Below the pieces are notes generated by a model. It worked only from the letters and a program-made list of their open reading frames with translations, did no database searches and was not told the DNA's origin. Both the position numbers and the translations under genes were made by a program. 64,000 nucleotides of DNA. Origin: Micrococcus lacusdianchii (GTDB taxonomy: Bacteria > Actinomycetota > Actinomycetes > Actinomycetales > Micrococcaceae). Location of the stretch: the NCBI RefSeq assembly GCF_023155805.1, contig NZ_JAKNUW010000002.1, positions 22,993 to 86,992 on the forward strand, given 5' to 3'. This document shows positions 63,285 through 64,000 of the stretch, in pieces; within the stretch, counting starts at the first letter, position 1, and each line of letters opens with the position of its first letter.

Positions 63285-64000
63285 ATGACGAACCAAGACC
63301 CGCAGTTCCCGAACCCCGCCCATAGCCCGGCCGACCCGCCCTCCGCGGGCGGTCAGGCCCCCCGGTACGGTCAGGCGCCGCAGTACGGGCAGCCCGCCCA
63401 GGGCGCGCCCGCCGCCGATCCGTACGGCCCGCCCGTGGGCGCCCGCTTCGGCACGCCGGCCTACGGAGCGGACGCGCAGTACGGCGCCCCGGTGGCGGAG
63501 CCCGCGAAGTTCCGGACCCTGCTGAAGCTGACGCTGCTCTCCGCTGTCCTGTACCTGCTCTCGAGCATCCCCTCGTTCTTCACGGGCACCGAGGGGCAGA
63601 CGCGCGCCCAGCTGGAGCAGGCCGGGATGAGCCCGGAGGAGATCGAGCAGACCCTGCAGCTCACCGGCGTGGCATCCGTCATCGGCGTCGTGGCCACCCT
63701 GCTCGTGGGCCTGGGCCTCTACGCCCTCGTGTACTTCGGCCTGAAGGCCGTGAAGAACTGGGCGCGGATCCTCGGCATCGTGCTCGCCATCCTCAGCGTC
63801 GTCGGCTCCGTCCTCGGGGTCCTGGCCGCCGGTCTGCTCGCCGGGCTCGGCATGGACCTGGGCCTCGATCTGAGCAGCCCCCTCGGGATCCTCGGCGCCG
63901 TGCTCTCGCTGGCCGCCCTCGTGGTGAACATCCTGTGGCTCGTGAACGCCTTCAACAAGGATGTCGCCGCCTACACGCAGCAGGGCCGCCGCGTGGCCGC
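63285..64000 (+). CDS. Membrane protein with Pro/Gln/Tyr-rich N terminus (3' truncated)
   Basis: Open from ATG 63285 to the window end without a stop; 238 codons visible. About 80 N-terminal residues are Pro/Gly/Gln/Tyr-rich with repeated QAPxYGQ-type units (RYGQAP, QYGQPAQG, QYGAPVAEP), typical of cytoplasmic tails of actinobacterial membrane proteins. Four hydrophobic segments follow (near 86-102, 124-145, 155-180, 193-217), with a charged loop EGQTRAQLEQAGMSPEEIEQ between the first two. Family not recognised. It starts 56 bases after the MacB-like permease with a purine-rich site (GAGAGCAGAGAG), possibly the same transcription unit. Confidence 0.75.
   Translation, partial: MTNQDPQFPNPAHSPADPPSAGGQAPRYGQAPQYGQPAQGAPAADPYGPPVGARFGTPAYGADAQYGAPVAEPAKFRTLLKLTLLSAVLYLLSSIPSFFTGTEGQTRAQLEQAGMSPEEIEQTLQLTGVASVIGVVATLLVGLGLYALVYFGLKAVKNWARILGIVLAILSVVGSVLGVLAAGLLAGLGMDLGLDLSSPLGILGAVLSLAALVVNILWLVNAFNKDVAAYTQQGRRVA

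Overview
The window is about 64 kb of very GC-rich chromosome (third codon positions almost all G or C), densely packed, with few mobile features. The gene set points to a Gram-positive actinobacterium of the Micrococcaceae, most likely Micrococcus or a close relative. Evidence is the monomeric NADP isocitrate dehydrogenase, PcrA-SucCD and PerM-PurN-PurH blocks, an LpqY-SugABC type importer, a lipomannan-type mannosyltransferase, a WXG100 protein, a DtxR repressor with all its metal ligands, and TANNNT -10 boxes placed directly before start codons. The species call is inference.

Layout. 1-5.0 kb: end of groEL and its terminator, an inverted-repeat element, a DUF4031-HD protein, a WXG100 protein, an OmpR-type two-component system and a small membrane protein. 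5.2-8.8 kb: a cold-shock protein with a long leader, a DUF3027 protein, serC, a DtxR/IdeR-type repressor and an HNH nuclease. 8.9-12.6 kb: an ABC exporter, then an accessory AbiEi/AbiEii-like toxin-antitoxin pair behind a large palindromic operator, ending at tRNA-Arg(CCU). 12.6-18.4 kb: a membrane protein, pcrA and sucCD. 18.4-28.4 kb: a mixed block (VIT-type metal transporter with ferritin-like domain, two DUF202 proteins, FAD dehydrogenase, PPOX protein, inositol-phosphatase-like enzyme, App1-type phosphatase, thioesterase, gdhA, glycosyltransferase) sitting between sucCD and perM-purN-purH. 28.5-37 kb: perM, purN, an MFS transporter, purH and icd. 37-44 kb: MGMT, a TIGR01777 epimerase, a degenerate glutaminase-STAS-cNMP fusion and hrpB. 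44-48.6 kb: lpqY-sugABC. 48.6-54 kb: gamma carbonic anhydrase, purU, an Ala-rich membrane-anchored protein, glyA and folD. 54-64 kb: an ABC-2 exporter with two fused permeases, a DHA2 MFS pump, xthA, trpS, a MacB-like ABC pair and a membrane protein cut by the window end.

Central metabolism is well represented: TCA cycle (sucCD, icd), glutamate synthesis (gdhA), serine and one-carbon metabolism (serC, glyA, folD, purU) feeding purines (purN, purH). Most other genes are housekeeping. The most interesting items are the toxin-antitoxin operator with 17-bp phased repeats, the glutaminase fusion lacking its catalytic lysine, the abundance of predicted leaderless promoters including a divergent pair sharing bases, the fused ABC-2 permease, and the tail-repeat membrane protein at 50.2 kb. 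No CRISPR array, insertion sequence, prophage or origin was seen. No stretch longer than about 300 bases lacks a gene.
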